64,000 nucleotides of DNA, taken from assembly GCF_000002865.3 (NCBI RefSeq), contig NW_001865045.1, positions 747,594 through 811,593 of the forward strand, in the 5' to 3' direction. Numbering within the stretch: position 1 is the stretch's first letter; each line of letters opens with the position of its first letter. The stretch comes from Monosiga brevicollis MX1 (lineage: Eukaryota > Opisthokonta > Choanoflagellata > Craspedida > Salpingoecidae). The notes under the pieces were generated by a model. It saw nothing but the letters and a program-made list of their open reading frames with translations. It searched no databases and was not told the origin of the DNA. Of the stretch, positions 62,349 through 64,000 are shown piece after piece. Position numbers and translations under genes: made by a program.

Positions 62349-64000
62349 CTATTTCTGTGAAAAAGCACAAACACACGTCAGACAAATTTTTGCAGATATG
62401 GCGCAGCTCGGTGTGATTGGGCGACACCGACTTACTCGCTCAAGGCGGGCGTAGTGGCTTTCATGGCCTGGTTTAGTCACCTTGGAGTACTGTTTATTCA
62501 CGCCATCAAGCCTGCGTATGGTGGCACAAAGTGAGGGGAGTGTAAAGCCGCTCAAGTCATTAGAGTGGCAACAGAGGCGCAACATACGTGGAGTAAATGC
62601 TGGCTTGACTGTAGTTGCTGGCGATGGAGGCTGGGTGATAGGTTGAGGCTTCGCGGGCCCGAACATGCCATCCCTCGTACTATTTCCAGCCAGCCAGCGC
62701 CGGACCATGAATCAAAGGGCCGGGTGCATTTGCGATAGGATGAGATGCAGTATCACCCACACGGCCACTCACTTCTTCGGAAGATGCTATGCTACGTGCC
62801 CCTAGGGCGGCATAGCTTGGATCGTCTGCATGGCACGGGCGAGAGCAGGCGCCGTGAGGCACGGTGGGGCTATACGCAGGGATCCAAGGCATTTCACGAA
62901 CCATCAGCATTGGGCACGCTTGTGTAGTGGGACTCTAAGAGCGGCCTGCGACAGTTCCAAGCAATCGGTATGAGCAAGCAGAAGAGAGCGAAGGAGTTTT
63001 GCGGGATGAGGGTGAGTCAGGCAAATAAACGAGGTCAAGCCACGCACTTGGCGGTGCTGCCATCAGCCTAAGCATGCGGAGCAGCAAGGGATAGCGGTGA
63101 GCAAGTATGATGAGCATCAGAGAAGATGCCCCAGTTATTTGTGGCATATAAAATGAGCTCACCGCCTTTGGTTGGAACATGGCTACGTCAAGATCTTGAA
63201 AATCTTGATTCATAATTTCTAGTTCAAACAGACAAAGGCACAAGTGAGGGGTGATAGGATGAGGCTGGGTCGACGAGCACAAATGGACTCAGTTGAAACC
63301 ACAGCAGGTTTGTCGCATACATACCGTACTGCCCTGCAATACTTTGCGCGCGTGGTACAGCTGTGCCACCGTATGGGGCGGCACCGCTGTGGGAGGTGGG
63401 CATGTCCGCTAGCATGGCATCACCTGTGTCCAGGTCAGGCACGACGACGACGACGGTAGAAAGCAGGGATCAGGTCTCATACCAGCTTCCATTGAAGCGC
63501 AAGGGTCGGGCCACGAGGCGCTGATGCAGAACGACAAGTCCTTGCCAATCCAGACACGAATCAAGCAGCCAGGAAGACTGACTCATCTCATCTGGGTCCA
63601 GGTCGTCATCCTCGTAGTGTCGGTCATAGAAATAGGCGACTGTGGTTCGGTCTATAAAAGGATTCGCCAGTCGTCAAAGATATGAGCGCACGTCATGTGG
63701 GTTGGGCGTGCGGAGGACTGACGCTGCAGCAACATGTCAGGGCTCGCAAGGCCCCCGTGACTTTGCTTTTACAAACCTTTGGCATCAGACAAGTTGATTG
63801 GGGCCTTGCTTTTATGACTGTACTTGAAGGCCGGCTAGCAGGCGATGGACGGCCCGAGTGCCAATGTAAAATGTGAGGGCGCACGCAGGGGCGGGTGGGG
63901 GTAGTAGAGAAATAGTTGTTTGACCTGAGTCAAAACATACCTTGCAGCCTCCTCCTTGTTCTTTGGTGGCACAACAGGTCCATTCGCCTACCACCGATGG
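62349..64000 (-). CDS. exons of an unidentified gene running off the window
   Basis: Family unknown. Likely minus-strand coding segments: about 63960-64000 (EWTCCATKEQGGGCK, then donor GTATGT), 63475-63672 (IDRTTVAYFYDRHYEDDDLD and WLLDSCLDWQGLVVLHQRL, then GTATGA), 63330-63430 (MPTSHSGAAPYGGTAVP), and Ser/Pro-rich stretches near 62940-63080 and 62580-62910. The CC...GC pattern in the right-most exon could bind zinc. Boundaries and continuity are not established. Confidence 0.4.

Overview
The window is nuclear DNA of a unicellular eukaryote, most likely a choanoflagellate of the Monosiga type (inference). The evidence is GC-rich coding exons broken by many short GT-AG introns of about 60-180 bp, tight packing of genes on both strands, and gene content typical of animal relatives: IQGAP, an SH2-tailed myosin, a TBC1D5-type RabGAP, a KIF-binding protein, BAP31 and a USP37-type deubiquitinase. 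A poly-T run followed by 50 N inside one gene shows this is a draft assembly.

Layout. 1-9.1 kb (+): the 3' part of an IQGAP-like gene with 150-bp IQ repeats and four SAM domains, then a USP26/29/37-like ubiquitin protease. 9.4-18 kb (-): a myosin with a C-terminal SH2 domain, then a METTL25-like methyltransferase. 18-20 kb: sparse, with a duplicated His/Cys-rich reading frame and a tRNA-like fragment. 20-22.6 kb (-): an unrecognised gene and a GT31-type glycosyltransferase. 22.9-25.3 kb (+): a histidine phosphatase with an extra C-terminal region. 25.9-29.8 kb: two divergently transcribed, possibly paralogous regulator-like genes. 30.5-36.9 kb (-): an ankyrin-repeat protein and KIF-binding protein. 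37.3-41.7 kb (+): sialate O-acetylesterase followed by, and possibly fused to, a GH27 alpha-galactosidase. 42.2-50.9 kb (-): TBC1D5-like RabGAP and V-ATPase V0 subunit a. 51.9-52.8 kb (+): BAP31. 53.1-54.4 kb (-): a coiled-coil protein. 55.4-57.4 kb (+): IBA57, with the assembly gap. 58.3-60.3 kb (+): a Crinkler-like gene with nuclease-like and kinase-like parts. 61.75 kb (+): a lone first exon of a 2,4-dienoyl-CoA reductase-like gene. 62.3-64 kb (-): fragments of an unidentified gene running off the window.

The genes do not form one pathway. Shared themes are cytoskeleton (IQGAP, myosin, KIFBP), endomembrane and acidification functions (TBC1D5, V-ATPase a, BAP31) and glycan processing (SIAE, GH27, GT31). 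The most unusual points are the SAM domains placed inside the IQGAP GAP-related domain, the in-phase SIAE-GH27 junction, the myosin-SH2 architecture and the Crinkler-like gene. All gene models come from reading the sequence by eye: splice sites were checked for GT-AG and phase where exact exon positions are given, and other boundaries are approximate.
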